DNA of 64,000 nucleotides from Cubamyces lactineus (lineage: Eukaryota > Basidiomycota > Agaricomycetes > Polyporales > Polyporaceae). A program made the translations under genes and the position numbers. Location of the stretch: contig JACDTU010000007.1 of assembly GCA_022376465.1 (NCBI GenBank), positions 124,001-188,000 of the forward strand, given 5' to 3'. Below, piece after piece: positions 23,400-35,299 of the stretch; the stretch's first letter is position 1, and every line of letters starts with the position of its first letter. The notes beneath the pieces are model-generated. The model was not told the DNA's origin. It searched no databases and saw only the letters and a list, made by a program, of their open reading frames with translations.

Positions 23400-23764
23400 G
23401 TAGAGCCTTCCCCTGCGCTTCAATATAAGTCTGCGTGTGAGGCCTTGACGAGAGAAACGTCCAATCCTGTACTACTATTAGCACCGGGCGTAATCGGACG
23501 ATACATGTATTATGCATCCTGAATGTCCCTTCGCGCACGAGGCCCACGATAAAGGCAGAAGATCTTCGAGTGAAACTGCACAAAGTGCAGGTGTTCGTGG
23601 GTTTACTCTGAAACTCTATTGACTCTAGGTGTGAAGTATACCAATGAGTATAGATCGTTTCACACCACTCGATTTTTTCATCGCCCCCCCCTTTTGCTCT
23701 CCGTTTTCATGACCCCAAATCTACAACGTTGGCGCCGTGGCTCGCTGAGAGCCACGAGCCTATG
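23400..23764. other. convergent 3' region
   Basis: 365 bp between the stop codons of MDR copy 2 (plus) and the antiporter (minus). No gene; it must contain both polyadenylation regions. Confidence 0.6.
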
Positions 23765-26732
23765 TTATTGGGATGCGGGGAAGTGCACCTTCTCGCTCTG
23801 CAGCGCGCCATCGCCACCACCAGCAGAAGTCATGGCCTCGGGAGCACCACTGCTCGCATCCTCAGACGACGTAGCAACAGCCTTCGTGCCCTTTTCCTCT
23901 TCCAGCACAATGCCGCCGATGTCATCTGGGAAGTGCACCGCCTTGACCGAGGTGGGAGTCTGCACGCCGGACGGCACGCGATCGCCCCCCGCGTTCTCCT
24001 CCCAGCCTGCCGGAAGCGGGAACCGAACGGTTTTCTGCGGCGCTGGGGCGTGCATCCCGGAGGCCGAGCCTAGGCGAGGCGAAGGTACGCCGTTGACGTT
24101 GTCTTCGTGCTCGTCGCCATCCGACGGGAGCGCCACGCGCACGCGGGAGCCGCTGGGCGAAACCGAGAGACGAAGGCTTGATGCGGCGGACACGCTCTGA
24201 ATGCGGACGCTGGAGGGTGCCCGGCTCCCAACACGTGTGCCCGCGCCGCCGCTCTGAGCGGCGTCGGGTTTCAGGTTGACATATTCCTTCTCAATGCTAG
24301 AGGGTGCCTGCATCGCATGGTTGACAATTCCAAGCGGTGTGAGGTCAGCTAGAGCCACGTGTAGCGCAACCTTCGCGGAACCGAACGCACCTCGTCCATA
24401 CCTTGCGGTACAGCTGCTTGCGGCGAAGCATCCATGCCATCGTCGTGGTCGCCGTCGTGACCGAGCGTTGTGGGGCCTGCCGTGGCGTCGCTGATCATTG
24501 CCGCAGGGCCCAACTCGGGAACATGGTGTTCCTCTTTGCCCGCTTCGTGCTGCGAGACGACTTGCGGCTCCGTGAGTCCGGCCGGGTCCACTTTTCTCTC
24601 CAGGCCACGTTCGACGTCGCGTGCGTCGTGCACCGGGGTGCCCGGCCGTGTGCTGCCCGCCGGCGTCCGGCGGGCCCAGAGGAGCCAATCCGGAGTCGAC
24701 GGCGCGTTGCGCGCCGTCCATGTCCGGGTGAGGGACACGGTCCGTGAACGGACATTACGGCCGAGGGAGAAGAACGGGATCGACAGGCCATCTGCGAGCG
24801 ACCTCAATAAGTAAGCTATGTGCTTGAATGTGTTGTGAATAAGATATCGTACGGATGATGATGGAACCCAGAACGATGAATGAGACGATGGTCTGGAGCG
24901 TCGCAGCTAGTAGTTCCGCTTGATTCTGAGGCGGACTGTGAGGCGTTGGTAGCTCGGTGACCGCAAGGGTTGAGATGAAAATTGCACCGACTCCCATCTG
25001 CAAGCGACAAGTCAGGAAACTGTGATAGATATCATCTGCGAGAGTTTTAACTCACGGGACCTGTATACAGTTGATGAATAGTCAGAAACCAAAAGATTGA
25101 TAAGAATCAAGCTAGAACACACCGAAGTGGCCCGAGAAAAGCGCCTCTCTCCACGAGGTAATCTCCGGTACCCACTTGTACAGGAGCAATAGTGGCGGGA
25201 ATCGGCGCAAGATGAGTACAGCAATGAACAGTACGACCAGGCGCCACGGGGTGATCCCGAGCTCAGTCGCATTGAACATGTTGAACGGCATCCACGCGCC
25301 AATATAAACGAAGCACCCGCAGTTGAGCACGAGGTCGATGACGGAAGAGAACACCTCGTCCTCAATCTGCGTGTTGAAATAGCCGTCCCAGCTGATGGCA
25401 GAGCCTGTACCCAATGTCAGCTCTTGGAGAGTGTAGACAGAGACTACATAATGGCTTACCAGCAGCAAATGCGGCCAGTAGGTCATCGCTACCTAATGTT
25501 CGCGTGACACCAATTGTGAACAGCGCAAGCGCCAGGTATTGCGCGACGTATGACTCCCGGTCGATGAATCCCTTGCGATGGGAAAACTTCATTAGATGGG
25601 AGAACGCGGTGCCTACATTGCGATGGTCGTCGCTCGTCAGTGGGGCGTGGGGCACAGCTCAGGGAGGTGTCTCACCTAACACTGCTCCTATGACGGTACC
25701 CAGTATCACCTGGTCTGTGGAAACTATAAACGACTTGTCGACGTCTTCCATGATTGGATGTACTTACATAGCCAGCCAACCAGAAACCACTCGCCAATCG
25801 CAACGCGACGCGAGCTCTCAATAGTCAGGTACAACGAGATACTCAAGAAGGGGTAGGCCAGGCCATCGTTTGCCGCTGACTCGGCTGACAAGATGCGGCG
25901 AAGGTTCAGCGGGACGTGTTTAGTAGCGAATTTTCCGCCTGTATGCGAACGTTAATGAGTGTCTTCGTCGAGATGTAGTAGTTGCAGTACGCACCGACGA
26001 TGGCAGCGGAGATGATTGGGTCCGTTGGTGTCAAGCAAGCGGCAATGACCAGCGACGATATGAAGTTAAGCGGAGGGAAGATGACGAAAATGACAGCTGA
26101 AACACAATATAAGACTCACGGCTCGCTAAACAATCCTGTTAGACGCACCCGCTACAACAAGCCAGCCGAACGCCATGGTCGGGACAACCATGACGAGGAG
26201 ACTCTTAGCATGGTCCGCCAGATACGATTGGGGCAATTCAACCCCAATAGCGAAAAGACCGGCAGCGAGGGTAATTCGTGTAATCTCAAGTGTTATCACA
26301 TTGACGTCTCCGCCCCAAGAGCGGGGATTGAAGATGTTGGCGCAGTAAGGGCCGAAGATGACTCCACACGCGGTACCAAGGACGACTTCGTTGATGTAAA
26401 GCTATAGTCTCGCTCAGTTTGGTTCAAAGCTATCATCCACAGGCAGCGGTCCCTACCTTTTCTTTTACAAGCAACGATACCATACTGAACTGTAAACAAC
26501 CAAATATGTCAGCAAAACGGGCGGCTACCCAAGCCTAACTGAGCGCGGCCAGCCTCTCAAACACTTCAAGAGTCTCGCTAACACGCCGAAGTGAATTTGA
26601 ATGGACCTACTGCCACAACAAATCCCCCTATGACCATATATGCTAACCCTGGGTCGGTGACCTAATAGGCGAGTTTGTGAACTGAATGACAACATAAAAT
26701 GGTACACGGACTTCCAGCAGTTGTATATGCAT
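23765..26732 (-). CDS. NHA1: Na+/H+ antiporter, Nha1/Sod2 type (CPA1)
   Basis: Thirteen exons read downwards: 26712-26732, 26611-26661, 26457-26489, 26149-26401, 25995-26096, 25768-25938, 25676-25714, 25460-25612, 25123-25404, 25056-25060, 24853-24997, 24391-24791 and 23765-24307; 732 residues. The membrane domain shows VTDPGLAYMVIGGFVVA, VSLLVKEKLYINEVVLGT, IFNPRSWGGDVN, GLFAIGVELPQSYLADHAK, CLTPTDPI and LSAESAANDGLAYPFL. The last two hold the TDP and Asn-Asp residues of the CPA1 ion-binding core. Later parts include GHFGPMGVGAIFISTL and IHGLSIPFFSLGR. A hydrophilic, probably cytosolic tail of about 310 residues follows. Expected role: plasma-membrane export of Na+/K+ for protons. The start ATG lies in a 21-nt first exon chosen because it restores LLEVTDP in frame. 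A 5-nt exon is needed for the conserved GPM. Confidence 0.92.
25056..25060 (-). other. NHA1: 5-nt micro-exon of the antiporter gene
   Basis: Sequence GTCCC, flanked upstream by acceptor TACAG (intron 25061-25122) and downstream by donor GTGAGT (intron 24998-25055). Inserting it converts TTC-G plus ATGGGA into the family-conserved HFGPMGVGA. Skipping it shifts the frame. Confidence 0.85.
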
Positions 26733-27651
26733 CGTTGTGTCTGTGTTTGAAGCGTCTTCGCTCTTGGTTAATGCAACAGGGATTTCAGAGAGCGAGAACC
26801 AGAATGTAGCCTTCGCGCACACACGACTGGACCTGAAGAGGAGGAGGTTGTGGAGAGAGCGGAAGAGCAAGTGTGGCTGAAGGCTCGGACCGTTACATAT
26901 TGCCGCCATCGGGCGTCTAAAAGAAACGAAACCGCTTACCCGAACTCGGCATCGATGCCGAGGGCTTGGCTCACTGCCTCATTCGGATTCCCAACGCCCA
27001 CTCAAACTGCGATGGACGCTAGAGAATGTACCACATCCAACGCGTGGAGGCGACTCGTGGTAAGGGCAAGAGCTCATGGCGAAAGTCTGAGCCAATAGGC
27101 AGAGTGAGCGTAATCGCCGCTGAATGGGATGGGGATACGGTCTGCTCTTCGCGAGCTTCACCCATGCATGACTAGCCTTTGCCGCCTATCGACTTCTCAC
27201 GACGGAAAGGTCGAGGTGAGCGCATACGTACAAGCCATCCGCCTCGGCGGAGCGCGCACGCAGCAAGGGCTAAGAAGGGGCCCAGGTCTCAGCCACGAAA
27301 GGGCGACTTGATGCACGCTCACAATTCGGTGTGCACTAGCAGTAAGGAGTTTACTTGAGGAGCATTGAACAGCGCGCACGCAATTCCCGGTTTAAGGCCT
27401 GAGATGTAGCAGTTTGCTCTATGACGTCCTTTGTAAGGCGGATCCTTCGCCAGGTAACGCCAAGAGCGGCCTGCGTTTGAAGGTCACCAAACTTGCATCT
27501 TTCCATGTATAATTGTATCCCGAGAGATTTCGAGGAAGCAGTGAATTACGATCCTTCACACCCGCTCAAGCGGGCCAAATGAATAGCAAGAAATCAAATA
27601 CGACCAACGAAGTGAGATACGATAGAGAGTAGCTAGTAACATACGTGCTCT
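26733..27651. other. intergenic between antiporter and pyruvate carrier
   Basis: No supported gene. It contains the 5' region of the antiporter and the 3' flank of the pyruvate-carrier gene, both on the minus strand. Confidence 0.5.
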
Positions 27652-28349
27652 TTACGCAGCGGAGGCCGTAGGACCCGTCTTCTGATTGCTCGCGGTGCCG
27701 AAGTACGCTGCGACGGGGTCTTGCTGAGTCTTCTGATAGCTGTAGGGCGAAAGTCGCTCAGGGAGGGATGGGAAGCTCGGAAGGAGACGGTACGCACTAC
27801 CAGATGCGGCCCAGCTGCCCGAGGCCCGTCGAGCCGACGAAGAAGTTGACCTGTAAGAGAGTCAGAACCCACGCCCGCCATCTGAGTGCCTCGTACGTAC
27901 AGCAGCCAAGCTGTAGTTGATTGGTGTGATGACCAGCGAGTAGCGAACCCAAATAAAGCCAGTGGCGGCAAGGGCTATTCAAACGGAAATACAACGGCGT
28001 ACCGATGCATTAGAGGGGGAAACCAACGAAACAGACATCAGAACCAGTCATCCCCCCGCCTGAGCATATAACAACCACACGTACCCAAGTTTTGTGACAC
28101 ACTCAGCTTGTCCGCTGGCCGAGAGAGATCCTTCAAGCCTGCCGCGACCAGGCACCACTTCATCATTGGTGCCCAGAAGAACACCGTCTTGGGGCCTAAA
28201 CATATCCCAAAGTCCCAGGGAAGAACCATGAGGATGCCCGGACGGTCAGACGCAGATCAGGGTGGACAGGACCGCGGTGCCGCACCTGCGGGGTGGTTCA
28301 TGAACGCCTGGAACTTGGACGCTCCTGCAGAGGCTGCTGCTCCGGACAT
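27652..28349 (-). CDS. MPC2: mitochondrial pyruvate carrier subunit (MPC2-like)
   Basis: Five exons read downwards: 28286-28349, 28085-28195, 27901-27974, 27801-27850 and 27652-27739; 128 residues, the usual size for the family. The first exon encodes MSGAAASAGASKFQAFMNHP. The conserved core is GPKTVFFWAPMMKWCLVAAG, LKDLSRPADKLSVSQN, TGFIWVRYSLVITPINYSL and NFFVGSTGLGQLGR, which matches the MPC2/3 type rather than MPC1. Together with an MPC1 partner (not in this window) it would import pyruvate across the inner mitochondrial membrane. Introns are 89, 110, 50 and 61 nt. The short C-terminus after GRI is less conserved, and the last splice (a Cys at the junction) is the least certain part. Confidence 0.93.
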
Positions 28350-28968
28350 GTTGGCGGCGTAGGTATGATTAAGAGAGGTATCTGTAGGAGATGGAGGAGG
28401 AGAAAGACAGTGCGCAGAGAACGGAGGCCGAGTGAGGAGTCAGTGGGACGATTCCTGCTGAGGTCAGGCTGCTCGCGTTGGCACTAGCGCCCACGACGTT
28501 TACGCACCGCTAGAGAAGCGCCCATTTCATAGTAACTATCATCCGGCTCTTATCTGAAAATGTCGGGACTCACGGCCGTATCAATAACGGTCAAGCAACG
28601 CAGCCGTATAACGGTATGGCGAAGCAGCCGTTGAACGGAATGGTGATCCTTGCCCGCAATGAGAGCGGATGCCTGCCAAAGAGCAGATGCCCGCCAGTGA
28701 GCGGATGATGACCGTATTGCGGTCTTAGCACAACGAAATATCGTGCATGGCCCCCCAAAATCTACCAGGATAGTCTATGTAACATCCCCATCCCATAAGA
28801 GATGAAAACAAGTCACCTCGAATGCGACCAAGGGATGGATGGCATGGGACTGAACCGGATGAGGGACAATGCTGCTGCACGAGCTGCTTGACGCCTGTAC
28901 TGCCGGGTGGTAGCTAGCCCGAGTGCACTTCAAGACAACGCGTACGGTGTATATATACTAGGCTACGG
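28350..28968. other. intergenic with short imperfect repeats
   Basis: Contains the upstream region of the pyruvate-carrier gene. At about 28595-28730 short imperfect repeats are visible: GCAGCCGTATAACGG and GCAGCCGTTGAACGG, then GAGCGGATGCCTGCC, GAGCAGATGCCCGCC and GAGCGGATGATG. They look like a decayed minisatellite or element edge. Confidence 0.4.
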
Positions 28969-29708
28969 ATGCATACATGCCACCGAAAACCTGGCGAACT
29001 TATGGTCAGATACTGCCTTGAGAGGGATACTGTGCAATTGCGCACGACGCTTGGTGGCACTCGAGGCTCGAGCTTGAGCGCTCTTGAGCACCAGGTTCGG
29101 CGCTTAAGCGCCGACAACAAGACGACTGACAACGCCCATTGCTATGATCACCTCCTAACCATCGAGTCTCTACAAACGTGCTTGGCGGAGATAGCGAGCA
29201 GCCTGGAAACCCACATCCGCGACTGCGTAGGAGAATTCCAGCGCTTGCCAGTCCTACAATGGCGAGTGGCCAGCGACTAGCTAGTACTGCATGCTGCCCC
29301 CTCACCTATGTCCATGAGCACGTTCCGGGAGTACCTGGAGAGAGCCATTAAGAGCTCGAGGATCAACTTCTCGGAGCATCCACTGGCCATAGAATGCCTG
29401 CGCCGCGTGCCCTTGCCCCGCCTGATCCCGCCTGAGTAGTGCATCTGTCGTTCCTGCAAGACCGCTGCCGGCGTAGAAGACGAAACGCATACCAACGATG
29501 GCGGGACGCGTTCCTCAGTCTTGTCTTCGCGAAGAAGCCAAGTCTTATCCGCCTGCATGAGAGGATCTCACCGCTCCTCCTCACGACAAGCGACACGCTG
29601 GCGGTGCTGGCGAACTACACAGCGGAGACCTTCGAGCTATGCGAAACAACGCCCATACTCATAATCTCCTCACAACAGGAGCTTCACGACCTTACCACAG
29701 GGGTATAA
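28969..29708 (+). pseudogene. broken reading frame of unknown family
   Basis: Three coding-like stretches follow each other: 28969-29277 (includes LSALEHQVRRLSADN and ASSLETHIRDCVGEFQRL), then after an in-frame TAG at 29278-29280 the same frame resumes with STFREYLERAIKSSRINF and ends at about 29440. A different frame then continues to 29708 with NAYQRWRDAFLSLVFAKK. One stop and one frameshift would repair it to a single protein of about 245 residues, possibly partly coiled coil. No family recognised. It may be a decayed mobile-element gene or chance open frames. Confidence 0.3.
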
Positions 29709-30098
29709 CGGCCTGAGCGCCTCCCCTGGCGGGTGCCTGCAGACTGCTCCCTGCTCTCTGCCGGATGGCTGCAGGTGTGTGACTACGCGCGCGTCCCCCC
29801 GTGGGGGATGACCGTTGTTGCTACTGCAGGTTGCGGTGCACGCAGTACGACTGAGACCAATAACCGAACCGGGCTCCCTACAGTGCGCGACCACGGCGAT
29901 CACGCGCGACATATGAAATAGGGAGCAGTGGCACGGGAGGTCCGGATACTTACAGACAGTACTGTACATACGCAACAACCCCCCTTCCGCCAGAGAAACG
30001 GGTTCCCTACGTAGGACTCGCGGGCTGACCGGCCTACACGCATACTTAGAGCGCGCGGTCGGCGCTTGTGTATGACTGGTCTCACCCAGATAGCGGCT

Positions 30099-30130
<32 letters not shown>

Positions 30131-33100
30131 CTTGACTCTGAATGAAGCGAATCAGCCACCTACCCACGACTCCGATTGCGAACGGCCAGTTACACTGAAC
30201 CATGCACTGTGAGTAACCTCGAGTTCAACAACATAGGCATTTTTGGCTGCTGGTAGCAAGGCAGCCCGTTACTGAGGACATGCGCAATGCCAATTAGGAA
30301 AAGCAGCGAACTGCTCCGAGACGGTCTGCTGGCATGTTGTGTTGGCCATGGGTACACATGGATACACATGCATCCAATTGGTCTCTGACCTCAGTCCCCG
30401 ATATAACTGTTTCATGGGAGTGATTTGAAACCTGGGATGGCGCAGATATCATTCCAGCGTCTTGTGCTCAATGCCAGTCAAGCTCCTGTCATCCGCGCGC
30501 AGTAGTTCTCTGGATGCGCGCACTACCTCCCTGGTTCTTGTGACCACCGCTGGCGTCATACCCACCAAAGGTGCTGTTCTCTCGTCCTTCCAACAATTTG
30601 CGCTACTCACTTAGGCTTCTAGGCGGGAATCGTCGCTGTATAAGTGTGTACCTGTTCACGCCGCCCTTCACCTCTCGTTCTCACAAAGCCCACAGTTGGC
30701 CAATCGTCGCGGATTACGAGTGGTAAAAATGCACTACACCCGACTCGTATCTGGGGTGGTTGACTTGACCCGCTCTGTGGGCCCGTTCGTCGGGCCGATA
30801 GCTCATAAGAATTTCTCCGACTGGGCTGGCCGGAAAAATCTGTATTTCACACCGACACCTCCAACGGTTGGCGTGTGCAATCACTGTCGACACGCTCAAG
30901 CCTCTTAGTCCTGTTGGGCTGCGACAGGAGCTTCTTCTCAGCATTGAATCACTGGGCGCAAAGAGCATCAGCCGCCGATGAGGAGTTCTCATAGTACATA
31001 CGAGCTCCAAGATGCAAGATGCCTCAGCATGCCCTAAGTCGCACCTGTCGAGAGTCTAGGTAATGCGTTACACAGTGTAGCCCGAGTTACACGCAATTCC
31101 GGCGCGTTGCTGTCCCTTCCACTTCCATCTATCCTCCATTCATCGCGCGTTCGGTCGATGATCGTCTGCGGCTGGTAGCCGTCGCGTCGCTCACGATGTC
31201 AAAAAACCTTTCGCCTCGTTTTCCGCCGACAACTGCATGCCGCCAACTACTCGGTACCACTACACCAGAAAACTCGACTTCTTCAGCTTTCCTCAGCTGG
31301 CGTCACATCACATGGACTCTGACTAGGTACTGTGAGTCTGCCTCTCTCCCATGCGCTCTCCTGATGGTCGTGAAGGTATCATTGGACAAGATGTGCATCT
31401 CTCACTTCATCTAATAACTGCCACCACGCGCAGTTCAGAGGTCATGATGGGAGTTAACCTGTGTTGTACAGTGGGTGTACGACCCGTACATGTCGGCAGA
31501 CAGCCTCCAGGCCCGGGCTCATCAGCGTCCCTGATGCGCGGAGCTTGCCATCAGTTCTTCAGGCATAATAGCCCCGCGCGGTGTTGCAGATGTGCTAACG
31601 CGGAGCTTCGCATCCTTCTAATTCGTCATCGCGCTTACCCTTTCGCTCTCATGATACTCCCCAGATGCCAATCAAGGATGCTGCGTATGGCTCGCTGTGC
31701 CGCGCGCCCAGCAGCCTCCCACCCACCCATCTGCGTACGGCACACGGTCGCCCGCTGCCGCCACAGGCCCGAGTGCGATTCCATGCGAACGTCCGACCGC
31801 GACCGTTCGGCTTAACAGCTTCTCAGGCCTCATTGCAACCCACACCGACGTCATCTCGGGTGACCGCCCCCATTCAATCTAAACGAATGCCCAACTAACC
31901 CGAGGTACAGGTGGGCTCGGGGGGCGCAATGAAGGCCCTAATTGGGGCCCTTATCCCGCGAAGGTTCTGGCGGATGTCAGTTTGGCTCAACGACTAAGCC
32001 CGGTATAGATTGACAATCTTCCCATGGCGCTTACACGCAAGATTCCGGGGGCTGAAGGTGGTTCGCCAGGGGCATTTCGCAAGCTGGTGTGCGTTCGCGC
32101 CTGCTTTGGCTCGTTGGGATCAGGTCGACGCAGAAGGCGGGACCCGAAAGGTAGACGAATCGGAGCTCGAAGACGCAGGGCCTGAAGGTATAAAGGAGAG
32201 CGTATTCCGGTCGGGGAAGAGGCCAGTGCTCCCTTCTCCTTCCCCATCCTCGCCTGCTACGGCTGACCTGCACGGTGCTGTTGTGGTAGCGGGCGTCGCG
32301 GCAATCTTTGCGCACCACCATTCGGTCCACGGACTGCCTTTACACGTCTGTATCGGTGTCGTGCTCGAATCGTGGCGGCCGCAAGGATTGACGCGAGACC
32401 GCTCCTACACCAGCTTGCAGATGACTGTACTCGCGCGAGCCGCTACAACCCCCATAGGAAGCGGGATGTTAGTCCGTGCACAGGTGCGGTTCCGATCCCT
32501 TGGGCTGAGCATGAGCAGGCTCGGCCGTCTAGCTGAAGGTTTACCACGATGCCTGGAAGCACCTCACTGAACGCTCCCAATCGTGGTGCCTTCTTTCCAA
32601 CGTTTGATCCACTGCCCATTCGTACCACAGTTCTTCCGCTAAAGGCCCAATTCAACGCCGCATGCGGCAGCTGTCCAGCTGCTCGTACACTAGCTCCACT
32701 GGGTACGTGTCCCAGTCGACCAAGCTTCCCGGGCTTCCCGAGACATCCAATCGCACCGTTGGAAACGTGCCGCCGTGGCGTCGGACCTGTGGAAGTCGAA
32801 AGCTAACTAGACTCATTGGCGTCTTTCCGCGAACAGTATCCGTGCTAGTCACTCGGGCGTGTCCGAGCTTTCTTCATCCGCATGCTGCTTAATTCATTGG
32901 ACAGCCTCGTAGCAGTCTAATGCTCTCGCTTTCGCAGGGGTCTTTCGGACCATGTTGCCGACGATAAGCATTGAGTGATCTAGTAATATGGAAGCTCTGT
33001 TGGGCGCTCGTGTCACCTTGGCCTCCGGGACTGCGCCATCCATTCATATCCTATACGTACACAATTGTGATGTTATAGAGGTGCATGGCGGATAGCGGAA

Positions 33101-33620
33101 GATCGTTCGGCACCTTCCCCCACGAATCGTCCGTGGCGCAGACAGAAAACAGATTAATTCATTTGTCCCCATGCATCAGACGCTGACGTTGGTTAGTCTC
33201 TGGAGCTGAGGCATTCAGCAAGCTACAATTACGCCGTGGGGCGTTCGGCTGTTGAAAGGTACGTATACCGGCATGACACCATGTCATGGGCGATGTCGTC
33301 TAGGCCCAGCTTCGTGCTCCTTGGATATCCGGATACGGGAGACGCGAATCGCGGGAACCAAAGTGCGCTTTGTGATAGCACCAGATCACCGCTCGGTACA
33401 CGTTTAGAAACACTCCGAAGAGGATCGGCATTCAGACGCCTTCATCATCTATGAAGGTTCATGAAGCCTTCGACGTGGAGAGCAGTCTGCAGATGATATC
33501 ATAGCACTTCACATGCCTACATAACGCTTCCCTCGTTAGGCAGGACACGAGCTTACAGTTCAATCAAACCGCCGAGCACGCACCTCTCTATCAGCCCACT
33601 TCAAATACCTCACAATTACC
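29709..33620. other. long gene-poor stretch
   Basis: About 3.9 kb with no gene I can support. The longest frame (32010-32570, plus, 186 codons) has no recognisable motif and no supporting exon structure. A (TC)14 microsatellite lies at 30099-30126. Confidence 0.4.
30099..30126. repeat. (TC)14 microsatellite
   Basis: Twenty-eight bases of uninterrupted TC dinucleotides. Confidence 0.95.
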
Positions 33621-33899
33621 ATGTCCAAAACCGGAGATATCGCCCGTAAAGCCGAGAAGAAGGCACTCGCGGTGCCTGCCAGGATCGGCCAAGGATTCTA
33701 CTTATTTTCTGTCCGTGCGTAACGATGTTTCCATCGTGGCTGTAGGCGACCTTGACTTGCGCTTGCTGTCGCAATAGCATTCATCGCAGTGGGCTACGTC
33801 GTCCATAGGAGATGCGGGCTCTGTTGCGCCTTAGCCTGGGTGCCCTGTACGTGTGCTACCTCGGTTGGGGCCTGGGATTGGATGGAAGAGGGCAATTAG
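33621..33899 (+). CDS. small putative single-pass membrane protein
   Basis: Exon 1 (33621-33714) starts with MSKTGDIARKAEKKALAVPA, a basic amphipathic beginning. The donor is GTGCGT, the acceptor is CAATAG (intron 33715-33777), and exon 2 continues in phase. The junction creates GFYLFSVPFIAVGYVVH, a likely membrane segment, followed by HRRCGLCCALAW. The simplest model stops at 33897-33899 (71 residues). A second GTACGT donor at about 33848 with an acceptor at 33897-33899 could instead add a hydrophilic C-terminus ending near 34018. The basic start and short hydrophobic segment would suit a small mitochondrial or ER membrane protein, but I do not recognise it. Confidence 0.4.
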
Positions 33900-34456
33900 C
33901 AAAAGCAGGCCAAGGTAAGAAACCGTATGAGGATTTCCAGAATGTGGACAGTGATTTCATGGTAGACATAGTCGGGCCCGTGTCTACACGCAAACTGCTT
34001 GGGTGCAATGACAACTGAAGCACGTATCTTGATTTCTGATACAACACCAGTGATACTACTGGTGTTGATTTGAAGCAATCCGTAGACGTAGTTCCAGGAA
34101 GACAATATGAGAGCGGCAACGCTCACCATACGAACATGGGCTTGTGGGGCAGTGCGGTATATGTATAGTGAGGTTGCTCAGCTGTGAGGAGGTTCAACTC
34201 AGAGCGATTGGTACTGTAACTGAGATCGTGGCCCAGTCCTACAACGACTTTAAGTACTCGGAATCCGTTCGTTGAACCGCCGGCGACGAGCGTTCCATAT
34301 AGTGCCGCCGGCAGGGTCGGCACCTGCCGGATACACAAGTTCCCACCATGTGGCCGAGCGCGGTGGAGGACACGCTCTCGCGCGTCAGAGTCGTTGCCCT
34401 TGTATGACTGCCTTCAGGCTTGTGCTCGTCACCCTCCCCCTCGTCTAGTCGCGACC
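33900..34456. other. intergenic before APQ12
   Basis: May include the alternative last exon of the small gene at 33621. Otherwise no coding signal. Confidence 0.4.
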
Positions 34457-35299
34457 ATGGCAGACTATCCAGTGGACGACACCTTGCTGGAAAGGATTTT
34501 AGACCCTATACTCTCGTTCCTCTCATCCGTGCTCCCTCCACCGGTGTACACTCTCGTGGAGTCACTCATCACCCACTCGCTCACTCTTCTCGCCGCCCTC
34601 TTCAAATTCGTCTGCACGCTCGTCAATGCGCCAGAATGGGATGCTCAGAAGATTCTGCCCCCTCTCATCACTCTGCTTGCGGCGTATCTTGCGCTCGTCA
34701 GCTTCTACCGTACGACCGGATGGATGATACGCACGGCCTTCTGGTTCGTCAAGTGGGGCGGCATCCTCAGCATCCTCGCGGCCGGGGCGGGCTACTTCAT
34801 GGGCAACGCGAACGCCAACGGAGAGAACGGCGTTGGCGCACCGTTCGGTGGTGGCTTGCTCTCTATGCTCGGGAGCGCGCTCTTGGGCATGCTGAACGAG
34901 AACGGCTCCGATCAAGATTCACGAGGATCGCGATCGACGAGGAAGTCGAGGACACGGGCGGGTGCCAGTGCTCCCAGGACTCGCGCGCAGACCCGCAAGG
35001 AGAAAGAGAAAGCGCGACCAAAGGCTTGGGAGGGATGGGACAAGCATCGTGAGTGGCAGTACAACGCAGAGGCTGCTGGGAGGGAGGACGCCGCAAGGAT
35101 CAACGAAGGCGTGCAGGAGGCGGTGCACAAAGTTGTGGGCGTAGTGCAGGAGGCGATTGGGACGGGCTGGTGGGAGACGGTCAAGAGCGCAATGGAGGGG
35201 AGCGGCCTTGCCGGTTCGAGCAACACGGATACGAAGGAAGATACTCGATCTTCACGACAATCCAAGCGGGATGCAAAATCGCAAGGAAAGACACGATGA
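34457..35299 (+). CDS. APQ12: nuclear pore assembly/biogenesis protein Apq12-like
   Basis: Single-exon gene of 280 residues. The start at 34457 is preferred over an upstream in-frame ATG because of its accATGg context and because MADYPVDDTLLERILDPIL begins the conserved part. The N-terminal half has two to three hydrophobic segments: SLTLLAALFKFVCTLV near residue 40, ILPPLITLLAAYLALVSFY near 68-86, and GGILSILAAGAGYFMGN near 107-123. This is the layout of the fungal Apq12 family, ER/nuclear-envelope proteins that affect nuclear pore assembly and membrane lipid homeostasis. A glycine/asparagine-rich linker is followed by a strongly basic, disordered tail and an amphipathic stretch RINEGVQEAVHKVVGVVQEA. 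The tail is longer than in the yeast protein. Confidence 0.75.
   Translation: MADYPVDDTLLERILDPILSFLSSVLPPPVYTLVESLITHSLTLLAALFKFVCTLVNAPEWDAQKILPPLITLLAAYLALVSFYRTTGWMIRTAFWFVKWGGILSILAAGAGYFMGNANANGENGVGAPFGGGLLSMLGSALLGMLNENGSDQDSRGSRSTRKSRTRAGASAPRTRAQTRKEKEKARPKAWEGWDKHREWQYNAEAAGREDAARINEGVQEAVHKVVGVVQEAIGTGWWETVKSAMEGSGLAGSSNTDTKEDTRSSRQSKRDAKSQGKTR

Noticed and set aside
32010..32570. 186-codon plus-strand open frame
   Set aside because: No recognised motif, no neighbouring exons and only mild codon bias; kept as gene-poor sequence.
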